This document shows positions 57,046 to 64,000 of a stretch of 64,000 bases of DNA, piece after piece. The DNA comes from Falsochrobactrum ovis (lineage in GTDB: Bacteria > Pseudomonadota > Alphaproteobacteria > Rhizobiales > Rhizobiaceae). Within the stretch, counting starts at the first letter, position 1, and every line of letters starts with the position of its first letter. The notes under the pieces are model-generated. The model was not told where the DNA came from and searched no databases. It saw nothing but the letters and a program-made list of their open reading frames with translations. The stretch lies in NCBI RefSeq assembly GCF_003259955.1, contig NZ_QLMK01000001.1, forward strand, positions 310,001 to 374,000, given 5' to 3'. Made by a program: the position numbers and the translations under genes.

Positions 57046-59316
57046 CTATTGCGAATTACCCAAGATAATATCAAGCAGTGTAGTAGGTTTTTGCTGTTGT
57101 TGCTCGCCAACGCCAGCGGGTAGTGTCGGACGATAATCATCGGTCCCGGCCGGATGATTGGCGGGGAGACCTTGGCGCTGGATGCGGTTTGTGACCGGTG
57201 AATCCGGTGCCGGTGGCCAATAGCCATCATCGCCTGTGCCTTCTATGGGCTGGTTTCCGTAGCCTTGTTGAGACATGAGCGCGGGATCATAAGGTGCGTT
57301 TGGATCAAGCCCATCGCTCCCGCCGGGCAAAATGTTCTGGATCTCATAATGGCCGGGCAGATCGACGACCGGTATTCCCTTATGGGCCTCTTTCATGAAC
57401 GCCCTCCATGCGGTAACCGGTAGCCCCGATCCAAAGACCCGCTTCATCGCCTTTCCGTCATCATTGCCAAACCATACACCCGTTGTAAGGTTGGCCGTGT
57501 AACCAACAAAAACAGCATCACGAAAATTCTGGCTAGTTCCAGTTTTCCCTGCCGCAGGCCAACCAAAAGCGGCACGTTTAGCGGTACCGTCTTCAACTGT
57601 TTTGCGCAGCATTGCATTCATCATGCCAAGGTTTCTCTCGTCGATTACTCTGGGCCCAACGCCATCGCGCTTCTGATATAAAATCTGGCCATTTGCATCG
57701 GTCACTTGCGTTATCAAATAGGCAGGTGCGCTATACCCCCCATTGGCAAAAGGGACATAGGCATCGGTAAGCTCAAGAAGGTTAACCTCCGACGTGCCCA
57801 GAGCCAGGGAGGCATTGGCTGTGAGTTTTGAGTGCACACCAAGCCTGTGGGCGGTGTCGATAACCGTCTGCGGTCCGACTTCCATCACCAGTTGGGCAGA
57901 GACCGAATTCAATGAATGGGATAGCGCGGTTGCCAGCGTCACCGGCCCCATATATTTTCCGCTATCGTTGCTGGGTGTCCATTTGCCAATACGCACCGGC
58001 GCATCATTGCGCACTGAATCCGGCGTCCGTCCCTGTTCGAGCGCGGAAAGATAAACAAATGGCTTGAACGCCGACGCAGGCTGCCTTTGTGCCTCGGTTG
58101 CCCGATTGAACTGGCTTTGTGCGTAATCATACCCCCCGACCATAGCGCGCACCGCGCCCGTATTATCTATCGAAACCAATGCGCCCTGCGATACATTCAG
58201 CTTTTTACCATTTTCAGAAATTTGGTCGCGTATCGCCTCTTCAGCGGCTCTTTGAAGATTGAGATCAATCGTTGTTTGAACGGTTATATCGTCGTGAACT
58301 TCACCAATGAGTTCGCGCAATTCAGAAACCACGCTATCTGCGACATAATTTTCCGAACCTTGCCAATAGGATGAGGCGCGGGTGGGCGGCTCGCTTTCCG
58401 CAATCGCAACTTGCCGGTCGTCGATAAATCCTTCTTCCTTCATCGCCTGCAAAACTACCCGCGCGCGCGCTGCAGCGGCTTCCGGGTCGCGGGCCGGCGA
58501 AAGACGTGAGGGGGCTTTTAGCAGCCCCGCCAAGGTGGCGGCCTCCATCAGATTCACATCTTTGGCCGATTTATCGAAATAACGTCGCGATGCTGCATCC
58601 ACGCCGTAAGCGCCGGAACCAAGATAAACTCGGTTCAAATACATCTCCAAAATCTGGTCTTTGCTATATTTATGCTCAAGCCAAAAGGCGAGCATCACTT
58701 CTTGGACCTTTCGCTCAAGCGTTCTCTCTGGCGACAGGAACAGGTTTTTTGCAAGCTGCTGCGTTAGGGTAGATCCCCCTTGAACCGTCCGCCCGGCTAC
58801 GAGATTTGTCAGCACAGCTCTCGTCAAACCAATCGGATCGATACCAAAATGCGAATAAAAACGTCGGTCTTCGATTGCCATCACCGCTTGCGGGATGAAA
58901 GGCGACATTTCATGCAAACCTACTGCTTGCCCGCCGGTTGCTCCGCGATTTGCAATCAGCGTGCCATTAACATCAACAATACGAAGATTGGGAGGACGGT
59001 CAGGAATAGCCCAGTCTGTGGTCGGCGGCATTTTAGCAGCAAAGTAAACCAGCATTCCCGCAAGGGCGATGCATCCCCACAGCCCCAGGACCAAAGACCA
59101 ATAAAAACTCTTGCGTATGAACGCGAAAAAACCTCTACGCTTTGGTGTTCGGCGGCGGTTGGACCCCCGATGCTTGCTCTTTTTAACCGTCTTGCTTTTG
59201 CGTTGAGCTTTCACCACACGGTCTTCTTCATCTACGCGAAACCCATTTTTTGCCGGGTTTTCGATCTCGCCAAAGGAAGGTTCAATACGTTGTTTTCTGC
59301 CGTCTCGTGAAGCCAT
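57046..59316 (-). CDS. Class A penicillin-binding protein (PBP1A family)
   Basis: 756 aa. Basic cytoplasmic N-terminus (KAQRKSKTVKKSKHRGSNRRR), one helix at 71-93, GT51 transglycosylase with E149 (MAIEDRRFYSHFGID) and GGSTLTQQLAKNLFLSPERTLERK, and transpeptidase motifs SAFK (S415), SLN (SHSLNSVSAQ) and KTGT. C-terminal tail is Pro/Gly/Gln-rich. It polymerises and cross-links peptidoglycan at the inner membrane. The extensive proline-rich tail is a variable part of the family. Confidence 0.95.
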   Translation of the reverse strand: MASRDGRKQRIEPSFGEIENPAKNGFRVDEEDRVVKAQRKSKTVKKSKHRGSNRRRTPKRRGFFAFIRKSFYWSLVLGLWGCIALAGMLVYFAAKMPPTTDWAIPDRPPNLRIVDVNGTLIANRGATGGQAVGLHEMSPFIPQAVMAIEDRRFYSHFGIDPIGLTRAVLTNLVAGRTVQGGSTLTQQLAKNLFLSPERTLERKVQEVMLAFWLEHKYSKDQILEMYLNRVYLGSGAYGVDAASRRYFDKSAKDVNLMEAATLAGLLKAPSRLSPARDPEAAAARARVVLQAMKEEGFIDDRQVAIAESEPPTRASSYWQGSENYVADSVVSELRELIGEVHDDITVQTTIDLNLQRAAEEAIRDQISENGKKLNVSQGALVSIDNTGAVRAMVGGYDYAQSQFNRATEAQRQPASAFKPFVYLSALEQGRTPDSVRNDAPVRIGKWTPSNDSGKYMGPVTLATALSHSLNSVSAQLVMEVGPQTVIDTAHRLGVHSKLTANASLALGTSEVNLLELTDAYVPFANGGYSAPAYLITQVTDANGQILYQKRDGVGPRVIDERNLGMMNAMLRKTVEDGTAKRAAFGWPAAGKTGTSQNFRDAVFVGYTANLTTGVWFGNDDGKAMKRVFGSGLPVTAWRAFMKEAHKGIPVVDLPGHYEIQNILPGGSDGLDPNAPYDPALMSQQGYGNQPIEGTGDDGYWPPAPDSPVTNRIQRQGLPANHPAGTDDYRPTLPAGVGEQQQQKPTTLLDIILGNSQ

Positions 59317-59468
59317 ATTTGCTCAGGTCTGCCATATTTTTTCCGGTCGTCACGCTCATTCGACCTATTATTGTCCGTGCACTTTAAGGCACGCTATTCG
59401 CCTGAAGGGTAAATGCGGCAGTTTAAAGGGGTGTAAACCGTTCGAGATAAAAATTGTTTAAAAACAAC

Positions 59469-59496
59469 AAAGGCCCCACAAAATGCGGGGCCTTTG
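59469..59496 (-). terminator. Intrinsic terminator after the outer membrane protein gene
   Basis: On the minus strand AAAGGCCCC ... GGGGCCTTT (9-bp arms) is followed by a T-rich run; it lies just past the stop at 59517. Confidence 0.85.
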
Positions 59497-59516
59497 AAAC
59501 ATCGTTTGCAAATAAA

Positions 59517-60203
59517 TTAGAATTTATAAGCGACGCCTATCCGGACATCATGGGTTTTGAACTTATCTTCAATCCCACCAGCCCAATCAAAGTAGTCCTT
59601 CTTACCGTAGTCGGTATAGCGATATTCAAGTCGCAATATGACATTATCCGTCGCAGCATAATCAAGACCACCACCGATGGTCCAACCAGTCTGAGTTTTG
59701 CTGTGCGAACTGCTGCCTAGACCTTCGACTGACAAGGTGTTCTTAATGTTACCGAATGCGACACCACCAGCAATATACGGCAGGAAGCGATCAAAGGAAT
59801 AACCGATACGACCGCGAACCGCGCCAGACCAACGAAGCTTGCTTTCAAGCGAGGCAACTTCGTCGAAATCGTTCAATCCGGTATAGCTGTCTTCCAGATC
59901 GTTATAGGTGATATCACCATCAATACCGAGAATGAAATTGTTGCCGACATCAAAATTATAACCGGCATATAGACCACCGAGGAAACCATCCGGCTTCACG
60001 CGCAAATAATAACCGGGATCGCTGAATTCGGATTTGCCCCATCCATAGCCAATCTGACCACCAATATAGGCACCCTCCCAGGAAAATTCAGGCGGAAGGA
60101 CAATCGGCGCGGGTTCTTCCTGAATGATGACATCAGCCGCATGAGCAGATGTAGCTGCAATTAAGGCGACACTTGATGAGAGAAGCAGAGCTTTGATCTT
60201 CAG
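59517..60203 (-). CDS. Outer membrane beta-barrel protein (Omp25/Omp31 family), CTG start
   Basis: 228 aa from a CTG at 60201-60203, chosen because GGAGG stands 6 nt before it and the residues that follow form a textbook signal peptide (KIKALLLSSSVALIAATSAHA, cleavage before ADVI). TTG 60231-60233 and GTG 60225-60227 are open in frame but have no RBS and add hydrophilic residues. The mature part is the OmpA-like 8-strand barrel of the family: SWEGAYIGGQIGYGWG, AGYNFDVGNNFILGIDGDI, RGRIGYSFDRFLPYIAGGVAFG, GGGLDYAATDNVILRLEYRYTDYG and RIGVAYKF with terminal Phe. Confidence 0.88.
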   Translation of the reverse strand: MKIKALLLSSSVALIAATSAHAADVIIQEEPAPIVLPPEFSWEGAYIGGQIGYGWGKSEFSDPGYYLRVKPDGFLGGLYAGYNFDVGNNFILGIDGDITYNDLEDSYTGLNDFDEVASLESKLRWSGAVRGRIGYSFDRFLPYIAGGVAFGNIKNTLSVEGLGSSSHSKTQTGWTIGGGLDYAATDNVILRLEYRYTDYGKKDYFDWAGGIEDKFKTHDVRIGVAYKF

Positions 60204-60452
60204 GTTAGTCCTCCAAATTGTGATCACATTCAATATAAGTAAAATCTTAAATTAGTCTGTAGCAACAGTGCCACACTAGTCTGACTTACGACTAATTTTT
60301 GCGTTTTTGAGTTGTTAAAGGGCTTTTTTACGCTGGCTGGTCCTTGCAAATCCACCTATCACCCCGTTTGTCACCTGTAATTTGACCAGTGAGTGCTATA
60401 TGGCTACGTCGGTAGAATATATCGGCAGATGAGATTGAAGGGACGTGGGTGA

Positions 60453-61568
60453 ATGGCTGTAAGTTCCGGGCCTGCGCAACGTATCGACTGGGTCGATATA
60501 GCCAAAGGTCTTTGTATAATCTTGGTAGTTATGATGCATTCCACGCTGGGGGTCGAAAACGCCGCCGGTGAGCAGGGATGGATGCATTATCTGGTTGCTT
60601 TTGCCAAGCCATTCCGTATGCCCGATTTCTTTCTGATTTCGGGGCTGTTCCTATCGCGTGTCATTGACCGTCCATGGCGGTTATATCTTGACCGCAAAGT
60701 GGTGCATTTCCTTTATTTTTACGTGCTCTGGCTGAGCATCCAATTTGCTTTCAAAGCACCAGCGATTGCAGTCGAATCCGGTTTTATGGCGGTTTTTAAT
60801 GCCTATCTGATGGCATTTATTGAGCCGTTCGGAACACTTTGGTTTATCTATATTTTACCGGTGTTCTTCGTTGTCACCCCTCTTTTAAAGCATGTTCCCA
60901 AAGGAATAACCTTTTTGGTCCTTGCTGTGCTCGAAATTCTTCCGATTCATTCTGGCTGGGTCATGGTCGATGAATTTTGCTCACGTTTTGTCTATTTTTA
61001 CCTCGGCTATGCCTGCGCGCCATACATTTTCCGACTAGCCGAAGCCGTAAACAGACACCGTTTAATCGCTGTCGCCGGATTGGCTGTTTGGGCCTATGCA
61101 GAATATGTCTTGGTCTTTACGCCGCTTCCGTCTGATATCGATTCCATTATCTCGCCCGGAGGAGACTTATTTTTAGGACGTGGCGCGTTGAGCGATTTGC
61201 CCATCATCTCGTTGCTGCTGGGCTTGGCCGGTGCAATCGCGATTGTCGCGCTATCATCTTTGCTAAGCCAGCTGCCAAACAAAAGCTGGCTCCGTCGAGC
61301 GCTCACTTGGGTCGGAGCTCACTCTTTGGTCGTGTATCTTGCCTTTTTTCTGCCTATGGCGGTTGCGCGCACCTTATTGCTACGAATTGGTATCTTAGAT
61401 GTTGGAACGATTTCCCTTCTCACGACTGTGAGCGGGGTGGTTGGTCCCCTGTTGTTTTACGCAATCATTCGATGGACCGGGCATGGCTTCTTTTTGTTTC
61501 AACGTCCCCAATGGGCAATATTTGATGGTTTACATAAAACGAACCGGCTCTTTGTCGCTAATCGATAA
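60453..61568 (+). CDS. Acyltransferase-3 family membrane protein
   Basis: 371 aa with about ten hydrophobic helices. Acyltransferase_3 markers: RIDWVDIAKGLCIILVVMMHST at the N-terminus, RMPDFFLISGLFLSR and a C-terminal helix cluster. Such enzymes O-acylate sugars of polysaccharides, LPS or glucans. The target is unknown; cyclic glucan or O-antigen succinyl/acetyl transfer are possible but nothing in the sequence selects one. Upstream gene (Omp) is divergent. Confidence 0.85.
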   Translation: MAVSSGPAQRIDWVDIAKGLCIILVVMMHSTLGVENAAGEQGWMHYLVAFAKPFRMPDFFLISGLFLSRVIDRPWRLYLDRKVVHFLYFYVLWLSIQFAFKAPAIAVESGFMAVFNAYLMAFIEPFGTLWFIYILPVFFVVTPLLKHVPKGITFLVLAVLEILPIHSGWVMVDEFCSRFVYFYLGYACAPYIFRLAEAVNRHRLIAVAGLAVWAYAEYVLVFTPLPSDIDSIISPGGDLFLGRGALSDLPIISLLLGLAGAIAIVALSSLLSQLPNKSWLRRALTWVGAHSLVVYLAFFLPMAVARTLLLRIGILDVGTISLLTTVSGVVGPLLFYAIIRWTGHGFFLFQRPQWAIFDGLHKTNRLFVANR

Positions 61569-61648
61569 TACTTATCTGATGTTATTACTTTTAAATATTC
61601 CTTTTATCTTATAAAATTTGAATAGTTTGAAATTTTTTGATTTCACAA

Positions 61649-61679
61649 TATGAATATTATTTAGCCATAAACGCGTCTA
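61649..61679. repeat. Conserved upstream block, copy 1
   Basis: A 31-nt block, identical except for one base to 62316-62346, starting 96 bp before the small ORF at 61745. It starts TATGAATATTATTTAGCC and ends CGCGTCTA. Confidence 0.85.
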
Positions 61680-61744
61680 TATTGATGCGCAATTATTTTC
61701 ATCGGCGGGATATAGTGTAGTTATTTTTAATTTAGAGGATATTT

Positions 61745-61930
61745 ATGAAAAAAATTATATTTGCTGCAATGTTGCTGGCCGTGGGTACAAATTACGCTTC
61801 CGCTTGTTTGTTCAGTAGCGATCTTGCTTGCGTGCCCCGCTGCACTCACGGCGACTCGGACCTGAGCCTGAATATTACTTGTGCGCTTGTGTCGCCTGCT
61901 CCGGCTCCAGATAATAATCTTTCGCGTTAA
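61745..61930 (+). CDS. Tiny secreted cysteine-rich protein, copy 1
   Basis: 61 aa, RBS AGAGGATAT before the ATG. Signal peptide MKKIIFAAMLLAVGTNYASA, then a mature part with Cys at 21, 29, 33 and 46 (ACLFSSDLACVPRC...) ending in a Pro/Ala-rich tail. AxA just before Cys21 fits signal peptidase I; the lipobox -3 residue is Ala, so lipoprotein processing is possible but not typical. Its twin lies 478 bp downstream in a duplicated cassette. No named family recognised; two disulfides are plausible in the periplasm. Confidence 0.75.
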   Translation: MKKIIFAAMLLAVGTNYASACLFSSDLACVPRCTHGDSDLSLNITCALVSPAPAPDNNLSR

Positions 61931-62011
61931 CTATTAAAGGGCAAGATTTTAAACTCTTGCCTTCAATAGCCATTTCTTTGGATGGCGTCTCAGGCAATGA
62001 TTTTCAAAGAA

Positions 62012-62045
62012 GTCGGCTCGTTGAGTGACGAGCCGGCTTTTTCTT
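62012..62045 (+). terminator. Terminator of copy 1 of the small cassette
   Basis: GTCGGCTCG pairs with CGAGCCGGC (one G-T pair), 8-nt loop, then TTTTTC. Confidence 0.82.
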
Positions 62046-62095
62046 TCAGCAGCACACAATCCTTTGTTCCTGTCATCTTACTCGGTCCGGGACGG

Positions 62096-62117
62096 CGAAA
62101 CCTGGAAACAGGTTTCG
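62096..62117. repeat. Perfect 9-bp hairpin with GAAA tetraloop
   Basis: CGAAACCTG, GAAA, CAGGTTTCG: every base of the arms pairs, and the loop is a GNRA tetraloop. No T-run follows. Confidence 0.7.
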
Positions 62118-62315
62118 GTCCAACTCACTTTAGTCGTGTACTTACTTTTCCGCCCTGACAATTGCGCTCCACATTATTGCTGAGGCAGGGGCGGATCGTG
62201 TTGCTCGATGGTCCACATAATGAACGAGATCTTGTTGCTGGTCGATAGAACTATATTGGACATTATTAATGTACAATTTTATTGATTTTAAAAATAAAAC
62301 ATTTTTATTCCATAG

Positions 62316-62346
62316 TATGAATATTATTTAGCCATAAGCGCGTCTA
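62316..62346. repeat. Conserved upstream block, copy 2
   Basis: The partner of 61649-61679, placed 92 bp before the second small ORF. Confidence 0.85.
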
Positions 62347-62407
62347 GATTATTAAGTAATAATACTAGCGGGGGTAGACAATATAATTTATATATTGAGG
62401 TATTGTT

Positions 62408-62584
62408 ATGAAAAAATTAGCATTCGCTGTTATTTTATTGGCAGTCGGTACGAATTACGCTTCTGCTTGTCTGTTTGACTCTGACTTTGACAAGTGTATG
62501 AAGCAGTGCACCGCTTCTGGAGACATTCTGTATCCTATTTGCGCAATTGGAGCCTCTGCTCCTCATAATAATTCTTCGCATTAA
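62408..62584 (+). CDS. Tiny secreted cysteine-rich protein, copy 2
   Basis: 58 aa, below most gene-finding cut-offs. ATG 62408 behind TGAGGTATTG. Signal peptide MKKLAFAVILLAVGTNYASA, almost identical to copy 1; mature part with Cys at 21, 30, 34 and 45 (ACLFDSDFDKCMKQC, ending PHNNSSH). The Cys spacing matches copy 1 to within two residues while the residues between have diverged, the pattern of selection on a disulfide-linked fold. No family recognised. Confidence 0.75.
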   Translation: MKKLAFAVILLAVGTNYASACLFDSDFDKCMKQCTASGDILYPICAIGASAPHNNSSH

Positions 62585-62671
62585 CTAATAAAGGGGCAAG
62601 GTTCTTAACTCTTGCCCCGATAAAGGTCATTTCCGTGGAATGGCTGCTTGCGCAATGAGATTTTTTCAAAG

Positions 62672-62706
62672 AAGTCGGCTCATTCATTTGATGGGCCGAC
62701 TTTTTA
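62672..62706 (+). terminator. Terminator of copy 2 of the small cassette
   Basis: GTCGGCTCAT pairs with ATGGGCCGAC (one mismatch), then TTTTTAT; homologous to the terminator of copy 1. Confidence 0.82.
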
Positions 62707-62709
62707 TAT

Positions 62710-63327
62710 TCAGTTATGCGCAAAAATGTCTTGTTCCGGCCAGCCCATCAGGTCTAATTCGGCCCGGGTCGGTAGAAACTTGAAACACGCTTCGGCCTGC
62801 TTGCTGCGGCCATCACGTCTAAGACGGTGTTCAAAAACCGCTTTGAGTTGATGTAAATAGAGTACATCGGAAGCAGCATATTCAAGCTGTGCCTGTGAAA
62901 GCACCTCTGCGGCCCAGTCAGAAGACTGTTGTTGTTTTGAGATCGAAACGTCGAGAAGCTCGCCACAAATTTCTTTTAGTCCATGCCGATCCGTATAGGT
63001 GCGGGTCAGTTTCGAGGCAATTTTGGTGCAAAACACGGGCTCTGGCATGGTTCCGAAAGTATGCGCCAGCACCGCAAGGTCAAATCGTCCAAAATGAAAA
63101 ATCTTGGTGATCGACTTATCCTTGAGCAGTTTTACCAGATTGGGTGCTTCTTTCTGGCCTGCATCTATTTGGATAATATCAGCCGTACCGTCACCCGGTG
63201 AAATCTGCACAACGCACAATCGATCGCGATGTGGGTTAAGTCCTAAAGTTTCAGTGTCAATCGCGACCGCATCAACATTGTAATGTTCCAGATCGGGCAA
63301 GTCGTTTTTATGAAAGCGGATGGTCAT
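62710..63327 (-). CDS. rnd: Ribonuclease D-type 3'-5' exonuclease
   Basis: 205 aa from ATG 63325-63327 (MTIRFHKNDLPDLEHY). DEDDy exonuclease: D24 and E26 (AIDTETLGL), D83 (FHFGRFDLAVL), and Y150...D154 (YAASDVLYLHQL). Classical RNase D is longer and carries HRDC domains; this short exonuclease-only form is common in alphaproteobacteria. Likely tRNA 3' maturation or RNA decay. It follows the M20 peptidase gene after 10 bp on the same strand. Confidence 0.92.
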   Translation of the reverse strand: MTIRFHKNDLPDLEHYNVDAVAIDTETLGLNPHRDRLCVVQISPGDGTADIIQIDAGQKEAPNLVKLLKDKSITKIFHFGRFDLAVLAHTFGTMPEPVFCTKIASKLTRTYTDRHGLKEICGELLDVSISKQQQSSDWAAEVLSQAQLEYAASDVLYLHQLKAVFEHRLRRDGRSKQAEACFKFLPTRAELDLMGWPEQDIFAHN

Positions 63328-63337
63328 TGATAATCCT

Positions 63338-64000
63338 TCAATTGGCCGCAATCGCTGCGAGAATGCGGGCCCACGAACGCTGTCCCTTATGGAACGATTT
63401 TAGTTCGTATTTTTCATTGGGTGAGTGAATACGGTCGTCTTCGAGGCCAAAGCCTACAAGCAGCGATTCCATTCCAAGAAATTCATCGAAATCGCCTACA
63501 ATCGGAATTGATCCGCCCATGGCTATAAGCACAGCTGGCTTGGGCCATTCGTCGGAAAGCGCATCTTTTGCTTTGGAAACCAACGGAGAATCATAAGGAA
63601 GTTGGATCGCCGGCGACCCGCCATGCGGATGGAACTCTACCGAACAATCTGCGGGCAGACGATCTTGAACAAATTTCCGGAAAGCTTCCCTTATTTTTTC
63701 AGGGTCCTGTTTGTGAACCAAACGGAACGATACTTTCGCAGAAGCCTGAGCGGCGATTACGGTTTTAAATCCATCGCCAGTATATCCGCCAGTGATACCA
63801 TTTACTTCAGCAGTAGGGCGGGCCCAAGTGAGCTCCAATACGCTGCGGCCTTTTTCTCCAGATGGAATAGAAAGTCCGATTGGGCCGAGGAAATTCTCTG
63901 CCGTACGGCCTAGATTTTCCCACGATTGAAGAATTTGCGCTGGGGTTTCTTCGACACCATCGTAAAAACCAGGAAGCGTTACGCGTCCGGTTTCATCGTG
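63338..64000 (-). CDS. M20-family dipeptidase, N-terminus beyond window
   Basis: 221 codons of the C-terminal part. Visible: the lid/dimerisation domain (GITGGYTGDGFKTVIAAQASAKVSFRLVHKQDPEKIREAFRKFV), the AMGGSIPIVGDFDEFLG loop and RIHSPNEKYELKSFHKGQRSWARIL, which carries the His of the catalytic zinc site in the family. M20 dipeptidases/aminoacylases cut short peptides. Upstream half and the zinc-ligand N-terminal motifs are outside the window. Co-directional with rnd at 10 bp. Confidence 0.9.
   Translation of the reverse strand, partial: HDETGRVTLPGFYDGVEETPAQILQSWENLGRTAENFLGPIGLSIPSGEKGRSVLELTWARPTAEVNGITGGYTGDGFKTVIAAQASAKVSFRLVHKQDPEKIREAFRKFVQDRLPADCSVEFHPHGGSPAIQLPYDSPLVSKAKDALSDEWPKPAVLIAMGGSIPIVGDFDEFLGMESLLVGFGLEDDRIHSPNEKYELKSFHKGQRSWARILAAIAAN

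Larger units (their letters stand above)
61931..62407. other. 477-bp intergenic region between the duplicated ORFs
   Basis: Contains the terminator of copy 1, a perfect 9-bp hairpin with a GAAA loop at 62096-62117, and the promoter-side block of copy 2. No ORF was found. AT-rich from about 62260. Confidence 0.6.

Overview
The window looks like chromosomal DNA of an alphaproteobacterium of the order Hyphomicrobiales (Rhizobiales), most likely the Brucellaceae (Brucella/Ochrobactrum/Pseudochrobactrum group). The reasons are a very large cyclic beta-1,2-glucan synthase directly followed by pncB, an Omp25/Omp31-type porin-like outer membrane protein, an invasion-associated IalB-family protein, an imuA-imuB-dnaE2 mutagenesis operon with an alphaproteobacterial LexA box, and a ccmABCDG cluster divergent from acnA. 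The genus is an inference from gene content; no rRNA or tRNA gene was seen. Base composition is moderate across most of the window and clearly AT-rich only at about 61.57-62.7 kb.

Layout. 1-7.9 kb: the end of an unknown operon, a periplasmic copper-handling pair (YcnI-PCuAC fusion plus a DUF2946 protein), glyoxalase I, the Fe-S scaffold ATPase Mrp facing phosphoglucomutase, a small-molecule kinase and a lipoprotein lytic transglycosylase. 8-14.4 kb: a hemolysin-III family protein and the SOS mutasome operon imuA-imuB-dnaE2. 14.5-22 kb: housekeeping genes (argG, rlmN, a LysE exporter, IalB, PCD/PhhB, LMW-PTP, ThpR). 22-32.9 kb: TesA divergent from a YbbA/YbbP-type ABC system, a Bax-inhibitor-1 protein, a GNAT acetyltransferase, the sulfate uptake operon sbp-cysT-cysW-cysA and a DUF218 membrane protein. 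33-42.3 kb: a stand-alone Lrp/AsnC ligand-binding domain, an orphan receiver, ilvD, ccmABCDG for cytochrome c maturation, and acnA. 42.4-54.3 kb: a DUF1223 protein, a DUF2794 protein, cgs and pncB. 54.3-64 kb: an SDR-PfkB-PhzF operon, a class A PBP, an outer membrane protein, an acyltransferase, two tandem copies of a cassette encoding a tiny secreted cysteine-rich protein, RNase D and the C-terminal part of an M20 peptidase.

Most of the window is ordinary core chromosome with tight operons (several ATGA, GTGA and TAATG junctions) and clear intrinsic terminators. The most unusual parts are: (1) the duplicated cassette at 61.6-62.7 kb, in which promoter-proximal block, small cysteine-rich secretory ORF and terminator are all repeated; (2) a strong hairpin that masks the ribosome binding site of acnA; (3) an outer membrane protein gene whose best start is a CTG behind a perfect Shine-Dalgarno sequence; (4) a membrane-protein ORF that appears to have lost its stop at a homopolymer and now runs antisense through the end of a LysE gene; and (5) a small ORF translationally coupled to the unknown gene at the left edge. 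No mobile element, CRISPR array, defence island or prophage was found.
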